A stretch of 64,000 bases of DNA from Paraneptunicella aestuarii (GCF_019900845.1 NZ_CP074570.1:558001-622000); one strand, 5' to 3'. Shown: positions 25,694 to 35,624, numbered from the stretch's first letter. Numbers and translations are program-made. The notes: generated from the letters alone by a model not told the origin.

Positions 25694-28102
25694 ATGAAAA
25701 CAAAAATCGCAACTATGGTTATAGCTGCGCTAGGCACAGGTTTGTCTACCGCTTATGCCCAAACTGAAGAGTCGCAACAGGCTGGAATGGAAAAGATTTC
25801 AGTTGTTGGTATGCGCACGCCGCTTCGTTCTTTAGGTGACTCTCCTGTTCCAGTGGATATGCTTTCTGCTGACGAGCTGACTCAAACAGGATTTACCGAA
25901 TTGAACCAAATGGTTGCAGCGTTAATTCCGTCTTATAACTTCCCTAAACCTTCAGTAACGGATGGCACAGACCACGTTCGCCCTGCGACCTTGAGAGGCA
26001 TGAGCCCGGATCAGGTGTTGGTGTTGGTGAATGGTAAGCGTCGTCATACTTCCGCGTTGGTAAACGTTAATGGTTCGATTGGTCGTGGTTCCAGTGCGGT
26101 TGATTTGAATACGATTCCACCCAATATGATTAAGCGTATTGAAGTGTTGCGTGATGGTGCGGCAGCTCAGTATGGTTCAGATGCGATTGCTGGTGTGATT
26201 AACATTGTATTGCGTGATGATGATAAAGCCGAAGCCGGCTGGAATTACGGTGCTTACAGTGAAGGCGATGGTATCTCCAGCACGATTCAAGGCAATGTGG
26301 GATTGTCTGATGATGATGGTTTTATTCACATTGCTGCGCAACACCGCAACAAGCAGGCCACTAACCGTGCCGGTTTAGACCCTCGTCAACAGTATCTGGA
26401 AATTGATGGTCAGCCTGATCCTCGCGAAGCCGATTTTGATCGTTTGAACCATCGCTTTGGTGATGCCGATGTGGAATCAACCAGTTTCTTTATTAACGCC
26501 GGTCATAACGATGGGTCAGACGGTTTGTTCTATTTCAATACCAGTTATGAAAGCCGTGACGGTGAAGCGGGTGGTTTCTATCGTCGAGCATTGGACAGCC
26601 GTAACGTCCCGGAAATTTATCCTGATGGCTTCCTGCCTCTTATTGTGTCGGACGTGACTGACTATGCTACAACTGTGGGTTACAAGTATGAGCCGGGTGA
26701 AACAACTTTCGACTTTAGTGTGACTTATGGTGGCAACGAGTTTGACTTCGGCGTTGAGAACAGTCTGAACACTTCTTTGGGCGCGCAAAGCCCAACGTCC
26801 TTTGATGCCGGTGGTTTGGAGTTTAACCAGCTTACCGTTAACTTTGATATGGCTTCCAGCATTGATGTTGGATTGATGAGCCCGTTAAGCGTGGCCTTTG
26901 GTATCGAATACCGCGATGAAACCTATAAGGTTAAAGCCGGTGAGGAAGCGTCTTACATTAATGGTGGAGTTGCTGATCAGTTTGGTGGTATTGCGTCAGT
27001 AGGTTCTCAGGTTTTCCCAGGCTTCCGCCCAGGTGATGCCAGCAAAAACTCCCGCGACAGCTATTCCCTCTATGGTCAGGTTGATCATTACGTTACGGAT
27101 GACTTATTGTTATCTGCGGCATTGCGTTTTGAAGACTACAGTGACTTTGGCAGCACCACTAATGGGAAACTTGCTTTGCATTACCATGTGAATGATATGG
27201 TGTCGATTCGTTCTGCGGTAAGCACTGGATTCAGAGCGCCCTCTTTAGCGCAGGCTTATTATTCTACAACTGCGACCATTTTCATTGATAGCATTCCTAA
27301 TGAAGTGAAAACCTTCCGCGTTGATGATCCTGCGGCTATCGCCTTGGGCGCAGAGCCACTTGATGCTGAAGAGTCGATGAACTACAGCGCCGGTATTGTG
27401 ATCACGCCTGTGCCGCAGTTGGAAATCTCCCTGGATTACTACCGCATTGATATTGATGATCGTATTGTGTTGTCAGATAACATTCGTGGCGCAGCGGTTC
27501 AGGAAATTTTGGAGAACAACGGTTACTTTGGTATCAACGGTGGCCGCTACTTCACTAACGCAATCGACACTGAAACCTCAGGATTGGATTTCGTTGCCAG
27601 TTATTTGTGGGACATTAATAACGACTGGAATGCCAATATCACCTTTGGCTGGAATATCAACGATGTCGATATTACCCGCATTGCTGCTAATCCTTCCGAG
27701 CTAGATCCTCTAGGCCCTAATGCCAAACGTTTTGGACGTAGCGAGTTGGCTTTGATCGAAGAAGCGCAACCTAAGAGCAAAGGCAATTTAGCCATTAGCT
27801 TACAAGGCGGACAATGGGGTGGGTCTTTGGTGGTAAGACACCATGGTGAATACACAACTCGTCATTCATCGAATGAAGAGCGTGACCAGACTTTTGGTTC
27901 TGAAACTGAAGTGGACTTGGAAGCTCGCTATCAGTTGGATGAAAACTGGCAGTTTGCGTTAGGGGTTAACAACCTGTTTGATGCGACGCCTGACCGCACT
28001 ATTGATGCGAACAACTTCAATGGTATTTTCCCATATAGCTCCATGTCGCCATTCGGTTACAACGGCAGCTATTATTATGGAAAAGTGAAGGTAAGTTTCT
28101 AA
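25694..28102 (+). CDS. TonB-dependent outer membrane receptor
   Basis: 802 residues. Signal peptide ends at about residue 22 (STAYAQ). The plug domain spans about 40-160, with LRGMSPDQVLVLVNGKRRH and the family-typical IEVLRDGAAAQYGSDAIAGVINIVL. The remainder is a 22-stranded barrel that ends in YYGKVKVSF, with the C-terminal aromatic required for outer-membrane insertion. A TonB box-like stretch (EKISVVGMR) follows the signal. Substrate is not predictable; no SusD or hydrolase partner lies adjacent. A 153-bp repeat begins at its stop codon. Confidence 0.92.
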   Translation: MKTKIATMVIAALGTGLSTAYAQTEESQQAGMEKISVVGMRTPLRSLGDSPVPVDMLSADELTQTGFTELNQMVAALIPSYNFPKPSVTDGTDHVRPATLRGMSPDQVLVLVNGKRRHTSALVNVNGSIGRGSSAVDLNTIPPNMIKRIEVLRDGAAAQYGSDAIAGVINIVLRDDDKAEAGWNYGAYSEGDGISSTIQGNVGLSDDDGFIHIAAQHRNKQATNRAGLDPRQQYLEIDGQPDPREADFDRLNHRFGDADVESTSFFINAGHNDGSDGLFYFNTSYESRDGEAGGFYRRALDSRNVPEIYPDGFLPLIVSDVTDYATTVGYKYEPGETTFDFSVTYGGNEFDFGVENSLNTSLGAQSPTSFDAGGLEFNQLTVNFDMASSIDVGLMSPLSVAFGIEYRDETYKVKAGEEASYINGGVADQFGGIASVGSQVFPGFRPGDASKNSRDSYSLYGQVDHYVTDDLLLSAALRFEDYSDFGSTTNGKLALHYHVNDMVSIRSAVSTGFRAPSLAQAYYSTTATIFIDSIPNEVKTFRVDDPAAIALGAEPLDAEESMNYSAGIVITPVPQLEISLDYYRIDIDDRIVLSDNIRGAAVQEILENNGYFGINGGRYFTNAIDTETSGLDFVASYLWDINNDWNANITFGWNINDVDITRIAANPSELDPLGPNAKRFGRSELALIEEAQPKSKGNLAISLQGGQWGGSLVVRHHGEYTTRHSSNEERDQTFGSETEVDLEARYQLDENWQFALGVNNLFDATPDRTIDANNFNGIFPYSSMSPFGYNGSYYYGKVKVSF

Positions 28103-28251
28103 ATACCTGTTCCAAACTATCAGTCACCTGTAGAGAATTAGGAGCAAACCCTCAGCCGCAGGGAAGCGGCTGTGGAGCCTACATGGAAGTATCCACGGCG
28201 AGTTTGCGATAAATCTCTATGGGTGACTGACAATTAAACACTGCTATTTAG
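28099..28251. repeat. 153-bp direct repeat, copy A
   Basis: Identical, except one base, to 29014-29166. Internally palindromic: ends CAGTCACC and GGTGACTG, with a CAGCCGC-AGGGAA-GCGGCTG hairpin in the middle. It starts at the TonB receptor stop codon. The two copies flank the DUF1697 gene. Confidence 0.85.
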
Positions 28252-28262
28252 TAGAGATAAAG

Positions 28263-28350
28263 CAGCGCCTGTATACGATTTTTACTTTGTTAGAGACTTT
28301 TATTGACGCGAAACAGTCTCTATTTTGTGTCGGTCGTATACGGGTTGCTG
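28263..28350. repeat. Structured inverted-repeat element
   Basis: Outer arms 28263-28278 and 28334-28350 share TGTATACGA / TCGTATACG and CAGC / GCTG ends. Inner arms AGAGAC (28292-28297) and GTCTCT (28316-28321). Possibly a small palindromic repeat or transcript terminator next to copy A. Confidence 0.45.
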
Positions 28351-28368
28351 TGTTACTGTTTTTTGAAT

Positions 28369-28896
28369 TTACTTATCTTGTAGTAGGACTTGAAGTAAGC
28401 CTTGAAGTTTTAACATCGTATTTAGATTTCGGCCTGTACTTTTCACACCCAAACATCTTTCAATATTCGCCACCAGTTTTGAGCGGCCTATACCACTTGG
28501 AGCATGAAGATAGAAGACCTTGTCAATGACCTGATATTCCTCATCATTGGCAATGTAGGATGCAAGCTTATCTTGATTCAATCGTGGCGTTTCAGCACAA
28601 ATATAAAAATGGATGCTTTTACCGTCGTCAGACGAAAATGGACATAGACTGACTATTTTTTCAAACTCTTCACGCTTGAGTAGCATCAGCTCAGGCTCAA
28701 ACCCGAAAGCATCACCAATACTTCTTTTGAGATCTTTGGGAGCTGAATTTGAGCTAAAAACGACATTGCCGCTTTGAATATAAGTGGTGACGTTTTGAAA
28801 CCCTTGCTTGAGCAGCAAACTTTTCAATTCCTTCATTGGGATCAGGTTTTTACCACCGACATTGATGCCTCTGAGGAGTAAAATATAAGTGTCCAT
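28369..28896 (-). CDS. DUF1697 family protein
   Basis: About 175 residues from the ATG at 28896; in-frame starts at 28905 and 28944 add non-conserved residues. The opening YILLLRGINVGGKNLIPMKEL and TTYIQSGNVVFSS are hallmarks of DUF1697. The C-terminus GIGRSKLVANIERCLGV fits too. Function unknown. It is bracketed by two 153-bp direct repeats and points against the flanking genes, so it may have been inserted or duplicated as a unit. Confidence 0.85.
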   Translation of the reverse strand: MDTYILLLRGINVGGKNLIPMKELKSLLLKQGFQNVTTYIQSGNVVFSSNSAPKDLKRSIGDAFGFEPELMLLKREEFEKIVSLCPFSSDDGKSIHFYICAETPRLNQDKLASYIANDEEYQVIDKVFYLHAPSGIGRSKLVANIERCLGVKSTGRNLNTMLKLQGLLQVLLQDK

Positions 28897-29013
28897 TATG
28901 TTCATTTCATCGCAGCTACTTAGGTTAATTGGAGCATTATACATATTGATTGGATGAGTGTGGTCTATGACACCAGCACCAAGGAAGCATTGGTTATTTT
29001 TGTTAAGTTAATG

Positions 29014-29166
29014 CTAAATACCTGTTCCAAACTATCAGTCACCTGTAGAGAATTAGGAGCAAACCCACAGCCGCAGGGAAGCGGCTGTGGAGCCTACATG
29101 GAAGTATCCACGGCGAGTTTGCGATAAATCTCTATGGGTGACTGACAATTAAACACTGCTATTTAG
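29014..29166. repeat. 153-bp direct repeat, copy B
   Basis: Second copy, offset 915 bp from copy A with one substitution. Here the central stem is a perfect 10-bp pair (CCACAGCCGC / GCGGCTGTGG). It lies 110 bp before the kinase gene, within its upstream region. Confidence 0.85.
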
Positions 29167-29208
29167 AAGGTTCGTTGTGTAATGTGTATGTGACTGTATA
29201 ATCTACTC

Positions 29209-29258
29209 GTTATGGTTTATATTTTGTCCATTCGAATGCCTTTATAAATAACCATAAC
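29209..29258. promoter_or_regulatory. Inverted repeat upstream of the kinase gene
   Basis: GTTATGGTT (29209-29217) and AACCATAAC (29250-29258), perfect 9-bp arms 32 bp apart, directly before the start codon. A TATAAT at 29197-29202 could be the -10 element; no good -35 was found. The arms could bind a regulator such as the FHA/winged-helix protein of this locus. Confidence 0.4.
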
Positions 29259-29275
29259 AGAATAGGCTTGGACTT

Positions 29276-32200
29276 ATGGAAGCGGTAAACGCTCATGTTG
29301 ATATCCTGACTTTCTTCAAATCAAATTATTACCAGCTACTTGAGAAAATAGGCGAAGGTGGATTTGGCCAAGTGTATAAAGCGATACAGCTTAGTACGCA
29401 ACAGTTAGTGGCCATCAAATTTTTGTGTCTGCCTGAAAACGTTTCTGAAGAAAAAAAGTATCGTTACATAGAACGTTTTCATCGTGAAGTTGATCTGATA
29501 AGGCGTTTAAATCACCCCAATATCGTGCGGTTAATGGATAAAGGGCAGCAGGATGAGTTGCTGTATGCCGTTTATGAGTATATTGACGGACAATCCTTAC
29601 GTGAGCATTTAGCTGATTCTGGCTCATTGGAGCCGTCACTTGCTGCCGAAGTAATGGCAAATGTTCTGGATGCGCTCGCCCACGCCCATGAGATGGGCGT
29701 GATTCATCGAGACATTAAACCTGCCAACATCATGCTGTATCAAGTCGGCGCTAAGATTCATGTGAAGGTGTTGGATTTTGGTATCGGAACCTTAAGGTAT
29801 GAAGCTCGTCAGCTCGACTACAAAAGCATAACCCTAACCCAGGAAACGTTGGGTACACCTTCTTATAGCGCTCCGGAGCAACTGAGGGGGGAGCCGCCTG
29901 TTCCTCAAACCGATATTTACGTTTGGGGATTAGTGTTTCTTGAGTGTCTTACGGGTAAACCTGCTGTTTCAGGTAGCAGTCTAGCGGCCGTTTTTCACCA
30001 GCAACTCAGTCAGTCAAACGTTCCTCTTGGGGTGTTGGCGGGTCATGAATCTGCGGGCTTGTTACGCCGAGTTTTAAATAAAAGAGCTTCGGAACGACCT
30101 GGCGATACTCTCAGGCTTTATCAGGAGTTTAAGAGGTTAAACTTTTCGAACTTGGTTGGAGAGTTGAATTCTGGGGCTAAATCTCAGTCGGATGAGATAT
30201 ACGACTATGATGACTCTACTCAGATTGTTGATGCGCGATTGTCTTATACACGCCTGACCGAGCGTAGGCAGATATCGGTACTTAGTGTCATCATCAGTAT
30301 TGAACAAGACGACGGGGTTAACCATGAGGAACAAGATGTTCTGGATGCGTTATTGATCGACAAAATGCAGCAGTGTATTGATATAGCGATACGCTATGGT
30401 GCTTATCATGTGGGTAATCTGGGAGACACCCTGTTATTTTACTTTGGTTATCCGCAAGTCACTGAAAACGACAGTCGCCTATGTGCTCGCACGGCTTTGG
30501 AAGTCATGAGCAATATTCGTCAGAAGAATGCATTGTTGAAGCAAAAGCAAGGGTTAATCTGTTATGCCCAAATGGGGATTCAAGTTGGTCTGATGCTAAG
30601 TTTTGCTAACAATCAGCCCCAGGGTAAAACCGCAAACGATGCCATGAAACTCAGCCGTAAGGCATTACCCAGCCAAATACTCTGCACTGAAAATGTAAAG
30701 CATTTGCTTGATGGCTATTTGCATTTTGAGTCAGGAAATTCAGAGACAGACGATACACATTCAAGTGAGCCTGCTTTTGTGTTGCGAGGGGAGCGTCAAC
30801 TTGAGGCGTTCGGGTTTATTCGAGGTACTCGCAAAAACCCGATCTTTATTGGACGTGAAGCGCAACTCAAAATGCTGACATCTTTGTTATCTACGTCAAG
30901 ACAGAACTCTGTGGCTCCGTTGGCACATATTTATGGTGAAGCTGGAATAGGTAAATCCAGGTTGGTTTTTGAATTACGTAACCAATGCAGGGAATTCAGG
31001 CATCTGGTTGCTCAATGTTTGCCAGAACACAAGAACAATGCTCTTTATCCAATATTAACCTTGCTCAAGTTTAAATTTTCATTAGACGCAGTTTCGGCGG
31101 AAAAAGCGTTGTTTTTACTCAAGGAAGCAACGAAGAGAACAGGACTGTCTGAAAAGCAAAAGGAATACGGGCTGGTGGTATTGTCGGCATGGTTAAATTT
31201 GCCGTTGCATGAAACCAATCCTGCTGTGAATCTCACGCCTGAGATACAGAAGCAAAGTTTGTTCGATTTGATTGCACATTTGCTATGTCAGTCCTTCGAA
31301 TGGCGCCCGCTGGGAAAAGCGACAACGCAACATCTTTTTGTTTTTGAAGACATGCATTGGGCTGATCCAACCAGTCTCGATTTTATTAATCATCTGTTGC
31401 ATTCAAATGTCTTTATAAAGAATGGACATTGCTGGTTGGCGACTTCACGGGAAACTATTCCTGTGCAATTGGAGACTATTTCCTTTACTCAGGTTTTAGT
31501 GCCCAAATTAGCCAAAGAAGAAACCCTGGCATTTATTCAGTTCTTGTTTGATCAACAACCTGTCGCAACTCAATTACAAGAAACATTGCTTGATCGAACC
31601 GACGGCATCCCACTATTTATCGAAGAGCTCGCCTCATTCATGCGCAATCGTAATTTGGTGCATAAGGTAAATGGTGAATTTGATTTTGTCGATGGTTCAA
31701 AGCTCGCGTTATTACCGCTTACTTTGCGAGACTCGTTACAACAAAAACTCGATCAACTTCCCTATGGAAAAGATACAGCGCAACTCGCTGCGGCGATTGG
31801 AAGAGAGTTTGATTATCAATTATTAACTGACGCTTCTGAGAAGGACGAAGCCTCGATACAAAGGGATCTTAATGCGCTGTTAAGCGCTGAACTAGTGTAT
31901 CAGCAACGTAAAGTTGACGGAGATACTTATATCTTCAAACACGCATTGGTGAGGGATGCGGCTTACGATTCAATACCTGAGTTACAAAAAGCAATAGTAC
32001 ATGGCCAAATTGTTCAGTCTTTAAAGCGCTTATTTTCTCTTAACGACCCAGTTGAATTTGTTCCTGACAGCTTTAAAAAAACAGTCCAGGAATCAAGTGG
32101 TGTTGTCATACCATACGGTACGTTAGCTAAACATTGTTGGAAAGCTGACAACTACAAGTTAGCTGTAAACTTTTCGCTTTTCCATATCTCTAGAAACTTA

Positions 32201-33358
32201 TTGCTAAGTCAGTATACGGTTGCGCAGGAAAGCTGTTTATACATAAAAAACATGCTGCCAAATGATGACTCTACTAAGGCATTGTTACTTAATACTGAGA
32301 TCATGTTAAGTCAGACCCTGGTTGCTCAATTGGGGTATTCCAATGTCGTAGTAAAAGACTCTTATGAACAAGCGATGCGCTTATCTTCTGATTCCACTCA
32401 TTACAAAATATTAACTCAAATTAGCTATGGACTATTTTCTTTTTATGCATCGCAGGGAGACTTTTCGTCTGCGCTAAGTTATGCGAAAGCGTTAAAAGAA
32501 ATCTCAATACGTTATGGTGACAAGCAAGTTGAATTGATAGCTCAGATGTCTTTTGGGCTGACTTTGTTGTTAAAAGGGGAGCTTGATAAAGCTGAAGAAA
32601 ACCTACATCGGGCAATTGAATTGTCTGACAAGCTTGGCACCGATTCTTTCTTGTTGGAATACGGAGGTAATTTTGGTGGGTACAGTCGAGCATGGTATGC
32701 CTTGCTTCAAATGTTAAAAGGGAATAACGCATTGGCGTTAAGTTCCAAATCGGTCGCGATTAATAAGAGCCAAAATCACAAGCAAACATTGGCTTTTGTG
32801 AAAGGTTTTCCATTTGTAGAGCAGTTTGTTTCATCATTGCAACAAGCCAGCGAACAAGCTCAACAACTCATAGAGTTATCGGTTAGTTATCAATTGCATT
32901 TCTTCAAATTATTAGGAGACTTTTACTTATTGTGGGTAAAAGGTGTTGCGGATCTGTCCTCGTGGGATGAGCAACAATCTGAACAGTTTTTGGAGCAATT
33001 TGAAGCCGCCGGACTTTATTCATTCCTTCCTCGGTATTACGCCATGTCGGCAGAAATAAGTATTAGAAGAAGTGAGGTTAAGCAAGCACTGCAAAAGATT
33101 GATAAAGCGTTGTCTATATGCAAAGTGCAAGGGCACTTTTACTACGCTGAATTATACAGACTCAAAGCTGTCGCTTTTCATTTTCAGGGAGCAAGTTTCA
33201 CAAAGGTCAGACGTTGTCTGTTAGCTGCAAAAATAATTAGCGAGCAGCAAGGGGCAGTATTGTGGCGTGAAAAAGTGGCTGAAACAGGTAAACAACTCGA
33301 AATCGAATTGTTTGCAAACCAGAGACCATATACAGGCTCTAATTACAGCAAAGGATAG
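29276..33358 (+). CDS. Ser/Thr kinase - cyclase-like - AAA ATPase - helical repeat fusion protein
   Basis: 1360 residues. Hanks kinase at about 15-285: glycine loop IGEGGFGQVYKA, VAIKF lysine, VIHRDIKPANIML catalytic loop, DFG and GTPSYSAPEQ, all intact, so likely active. A class III cyclase-like region follows at about 325-480, with GAYHVGNLGDTLLFYFGYP; the first metal-binding Asp position reads SVIISI, so it is probably inactive. Next is a STAND-like ATPase (Walker A GEAGIGKSRL near 555, Walker B FVFEDMHWAD near 688). The last ~450 residues are TPR-like helices. The architecture resembles the TOMM-system kinase/cyclase fusions, but no TOMM genes are here. The next gene starts 9 bp after the stop, so it heads an operon. 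Confidence 0.88.
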   Translation: MEAVNAHVDILTFFKSNYYQLLEKIGEGGFGQVYKAIQLSTQQLVAIKFLCLPENVSEEKKYRYIERFHREVDLIRRLNHPNIVRLMDKGQQDELLYAVYEYIDGQSLREHLADSGSLEPSLAAEVMANVLDALAHAHEMGVIHRDIKPANIMLYQVGAKIHVKVLDFGIGTLRYEARQLDYKSITLTQETLGTPSYSAPEQLRGEPPVPQTDIYVWGLVFLECLTGKPAVSGSSLAAVFHQQLSQSNVPLGVLAGHESAGLLRRVLNKRASERPGDTLRLYQEFKRLNFSNLVGELNSGAKSQSDEIYDYDDSTQIVDARLSYTRLTERRQISVLSVIISIEQDDGVNHEEQDVLDALLIDKMQQCIDIAIRYGAYHVGNLGDTLLFYFGYPQVTENDSRLCARTALEVMSNIRQKNALLKQKQGLICYAQMGIQVGLMLSFANNQPQGKTANDAMKLSRKALPSQILCTENVKHLLDGYLHFESGNSETDDTHSSEPAFVLRGERQLEAFGFIRGTRKNPIFIGREAQLKMLTSLLSTSRQNSVAPLAHIYGEAGIGKSRLVFELRNQCREFRHLVAQCLPEHKNNALYPILTLLKFKFSLDAVSAEKALFLLKEATKRTGLSEKQKEYGLVVLSAWLNLPLHETNPAVNLTPEIQKQSLFDLIAHLLCQSFEWRPLGKATTQHLFVFEDMHWADPTSLDFINHLLHSNVFIKNGHCWLATSRETIPVQLETISFTQVLVPKLAKEETLAFIQFLFDQQPVATQLQETLLDRTDGIPLFIEELASFMRNRNLVHKVNGEFDFVDGSKLALLPLTLRDSLQQKLDQLPYGKDTAQLAAAIGREFDYQLLTDASEKDEASIQRDLNALLSAELVYQQRKVDGDTYIFKHALVRDAAYDSIPELQKAIVHGQIVQSLKRLFSLNDPVEFVPDSFKKTVQESSGVVIPYGTLAKHCWKADNYKLAVNFSLFHISRNLLLSQYTVAQESCLYIKNMLPNDDSTKALLLNTEIMLSQTLVAQLGYSNVVVKDSYEQAMRLSSDSTHYKILTQISYGLFSFYASQGDFSSALSYAKALKEISIRYGDKQVELIAQMSFGLTLLLKGELDKAEENLHRAIELSDKLGTDSFLLEYGGNFGGYSRAWYALLQMLKGNNALALSSKSVAINKSQNHKQTLAFVKGFPFVEQFVSSLQQASEQAQQLIELSVSYQLHFFKLLGDFYLLWVKGVADLSSWDEQQSEQFLEQFEAAGLYSFLPRYYAMSAEISIRRSEVKQALQKIDKALSICKVQGHFYYAELYRLKAVAFHFQGASFTKVRRCLLAAKIISEQQGAVLWREKVAETGKQLEIELFANQRPYTGSNYSKG

Positions 33359-33367
33359 ATAAAATCT

Positions 33368-34834
33368 ATGTTGCCAAAAATATTTAGTTTGTTCGTATTA
33401 TTAACGTTCGCTTTCTTGGGATTAATAGGGGAAGCCCTTGGAGCGAGTGAAAATTCCACTTCCTGTGTCAAACCATTTACTCATTGTCACTCTCAAGGCG
33501 CTACGGCACTTCCTGATAAATGGCGCTCTTCAGTATTGTTAGCGCCTTTCTCTCAAAATGGCTCAGACGAAGTTGTCAATAAGTTAGTAAGGGCTGATGT
33601 TATCGCTGATTACAGTGCAAATGCTCAATTGAGTCGAACTTATGAGGTAAATACTGGAAAAACAATTGAAACGCTATTTGTCACCAGTGGTAGTAACAAA
33701 AACAGAGCAGAAGTATTTCGTCTAACTGAACTTGATGACAATAAATATCAGTGTGAAAAGATTGCCGAAACTGATAAACGTTTTTCCCGATGGTTGCCAC
33801 CTTCTGCGAAGTGGGTGCGAAGTAAAAGTGATAATCAGTTTTTTGGACAGTTTAATTTAAGACAGATAGGTGCAACAAATAGTCAATCTGAAGATGGCTT
33901 GTTACCTTATTTAACCGGATTGTGGTGGAAGGTGCCGATAGAATTAATAAAATCGGAGGAAGGACACAAGGATGTTGCGAATTGGATCGTTTTTAGTAAA
34001 GAGACGAGATTGCCTTTTCGTATTATGAATGCTTCAAGGAAAGTTCAGTATATGCTGCCTTTATTTGGGGAATACTCTATCAGCTATTTTTTAGATGCAA
34101 GAGCAGTGAGTGGCACCAATTTATCTTCGATTAAATCCAATTGCATGTCAGGTGAGCGTGTCTCAGGCTCGTCACTTGATTTTTCTGATGCCATTCCCGG
34201 ATTAAACTTCTTACCCCAATTAGAAACATCGGATGTTTTACCCTCTTTCCAACATTCGTTTAAATCGAACGCATTAATGACACCAATCAGTGTGGATGAA
34301 ATGCCTTTTCCGACATTGATTAAATATGACTATGACAATGTTCGCATGTATACCACTCTTTTTACCGATAACGGCAATCCTGGTAGTGCGGCTTTTTTGC
34401 TCAAAGATAAAGGACGCCTCTCTAATTGCCAAGGCATTGATATAGGAATACATCCCACGACATTAGGCGCTCCTCAAAGAGGGTGGATGGAGAAAGGAGG
34501 GTGTGAAATATCAAGTGTAATGACGGCTAAAGGACTGCAAAATACGCTTGTCATTGGGTGTCCTGTAAAAGGGGATTATCCCGGTGGTGTTAGAACTTTT
34601 TGGATGTGGTATAGCGCAAAAGGCACACCTTATAGCTTTATGGAAAGCGAGGCTGAACTAGGTATCGGAACAAGTTTGGCGTTGGCTGACTATTATGATT
34701 GGTCTCAAGGGAATACCAAACTAGTCGAAAGTGATGATGAAAACTTTTGTGAGAAAAAAATCCCCATCCATCAGACTAACAACATGCCTGCGGGTTGCTA
34801 TGGCTGTCATGGTGGTCAACCGTCAAACTTGTAA
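33368..34834 (+). CDS. Secreted protein ending in a CxxCH motif
   Basis: 488 residues. A signal peptide (LLTFAFLGLIGEALGA, cleaved about residue 25) precedes a large soluble domain of unknown fold with several cysteines. The last dozen residues, AGCYGCHGGQPSNL, contain CxxCH, the c-type haem attachment motif, at an unusual position for a cytochrome. Export fits haem attachment in the periplasm. Axial ligand and electron partner are not evident. It sits 9 bp behind the kinase gene and 16 bp before the nitrobindin-like gene, so it belongs to the same operon. Not recognised as a known family. Confidence 0.65.
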   Translation: MLPKIFSLFVLLTFAFLGLIGEALGASENSTSCVKPFTHCHSQGATALPDKWRSSVLLAPFSQNGSDEVVNKLVRADVIADYSANAQLSRTYEVNTGKTIETLFVTSGSNKNRAEVFRLTELDDNKYQCEKIAETDKRFSRWLPPSAKWVRSKSDNQFFGQFNLRQIGATNSQSEDGLLPYLTGLWWKVPIELIKSEEGHKDVANWIVFSKETRLPFRIMNASRKVQYMLPLFGEYSISYFLDARAVSGTNLSSIKSNCMSGERVSGSSLDFSDAIPGLNFLPQLETSDVLPSFQHSFKSNALMTPISVDEMPFPTLIKYDYDNVRMYTTLFTDNGNPGSAAFLLKDKGRLSNCQGIDIGIHPTTLGAPQRGWMEKGGCEISSVMTAKGLQNTLVIGCPVKGDYPGGVRTFWMWYSAKGTPYSFMESEAELGIGTSLALADYYDWSQGNTKLVESDDENFCEKKIPIHQTNNMPAGCYGCHGGQPSNL

Positions 34835-34850
34835 AAAAGGAAATAGCGCA

Positions 34851-35432
34851 ATGAGTAATATTAAACAACTAGGGCCGTTAAGTTATTTGGTTGGTACTTG
34901 GTCAGGTTTTGGGGTCGATAGAGCAAGCTCCGGTGAAGAATCGTCTTATTCGCATGAATTGATATTCGAACCCATTCCACAGTTACGTTTTTCTTCTGAA
35001 AATCAGGTGCTAAATGTACTCAGGTTCTCCAGTAAAATGTGGGGATCTGAAGACGATTCAGAATTCAATAATCTTATCCCTGTGTATGAAGAAAACGGTT
35101 ACCTGAGTTGGGTAGCTAACGATAATGACCCAACTATTGGCACTATTGTTAAACAAGTCTCAAACCCCAGAGGCTTAAGCTTTATGGCGGTTTCAGATGT
35201 CGTTTCCATTGCTGAAACAAGTGTGCAGATGAAATGCGATAGAGAGCAATTACCTTATGGTGGGATTATGCAGTCACCCCAGCTATCGGAAGTTTACCCT
35301 CCTGTTGTTGGTTATATCAGCAAATGGCAAGTGGATGGAAATCAGTTGATTGTAGAGGATACAACTGTCCTTAAAACTGATACAGGAGAGCCTTTTTATC
35401 AGACTGATAACTCAAAGTTGAAAAGGTATTAA
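34851..35432 (+). CDS. Nitrobindin-like / FABP-type beta-barrel protein
   Basis: 193 residues from ATG 34851, with AAGGAAA 8 bases upstream; the longer in-frame start lies inside the preceding gene. It opens LGPLSYLVGTWSGFG, the GxWxGxG strand of the nitrobindin/THAP4 haem-binding barrel (DUF1794), and has alternating strand patterns to the end. No signal peptide, so cytoplasmic. Some canonical residues after the first strand differ, and a C-terminal haem-ligand histidine is not obvious, so ligand binding is uncertain. It may sense or carry haem, NO or a lipid for this locus. Confidence 0.6.
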   Translation: MSNIKQLGPLSYLVGTWSGFGVDRASSGEESSYSHELIFEPIPQLRFSSENQVLNVLRFSSKMWGSEDDSEFNNLIPVYEENGYLSWVANDNDPTIGTIVKQVSNPRGLSFMAVSDVVSIAETSVQMKCDREQLPYGGIMQSPQLSEVYPPVVGYISKWQVDGNQLIVEDTTVLKTDTGEPFYQTDNSKLKRY

Positions 35433-35624
35433 CCAACGTCTTCTTGGGATAAGGTAATGTTTTAACTAATGTAATGTCGGTGTAATTTAATAATGTATTG
35501 ATTTTCCTTAAATTGATGGCGGTCTCAATTAGGTCGCATTGGAAGAGTGAAATACTGATCTGATGTGTTCGAGGTTTATTCAAAAAAACCATTAATGTTA
35601 TTGCTATCAAAAAGGTAAATTTAT

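Noticed and set aside
29276..33358. Full TOMM (thiazole/oxazole microcin) cluster
   Set aside because: The kinase architecture fits, but no cyclodehydratase, dehydrogenase or precursor peptide gene lies nearby.
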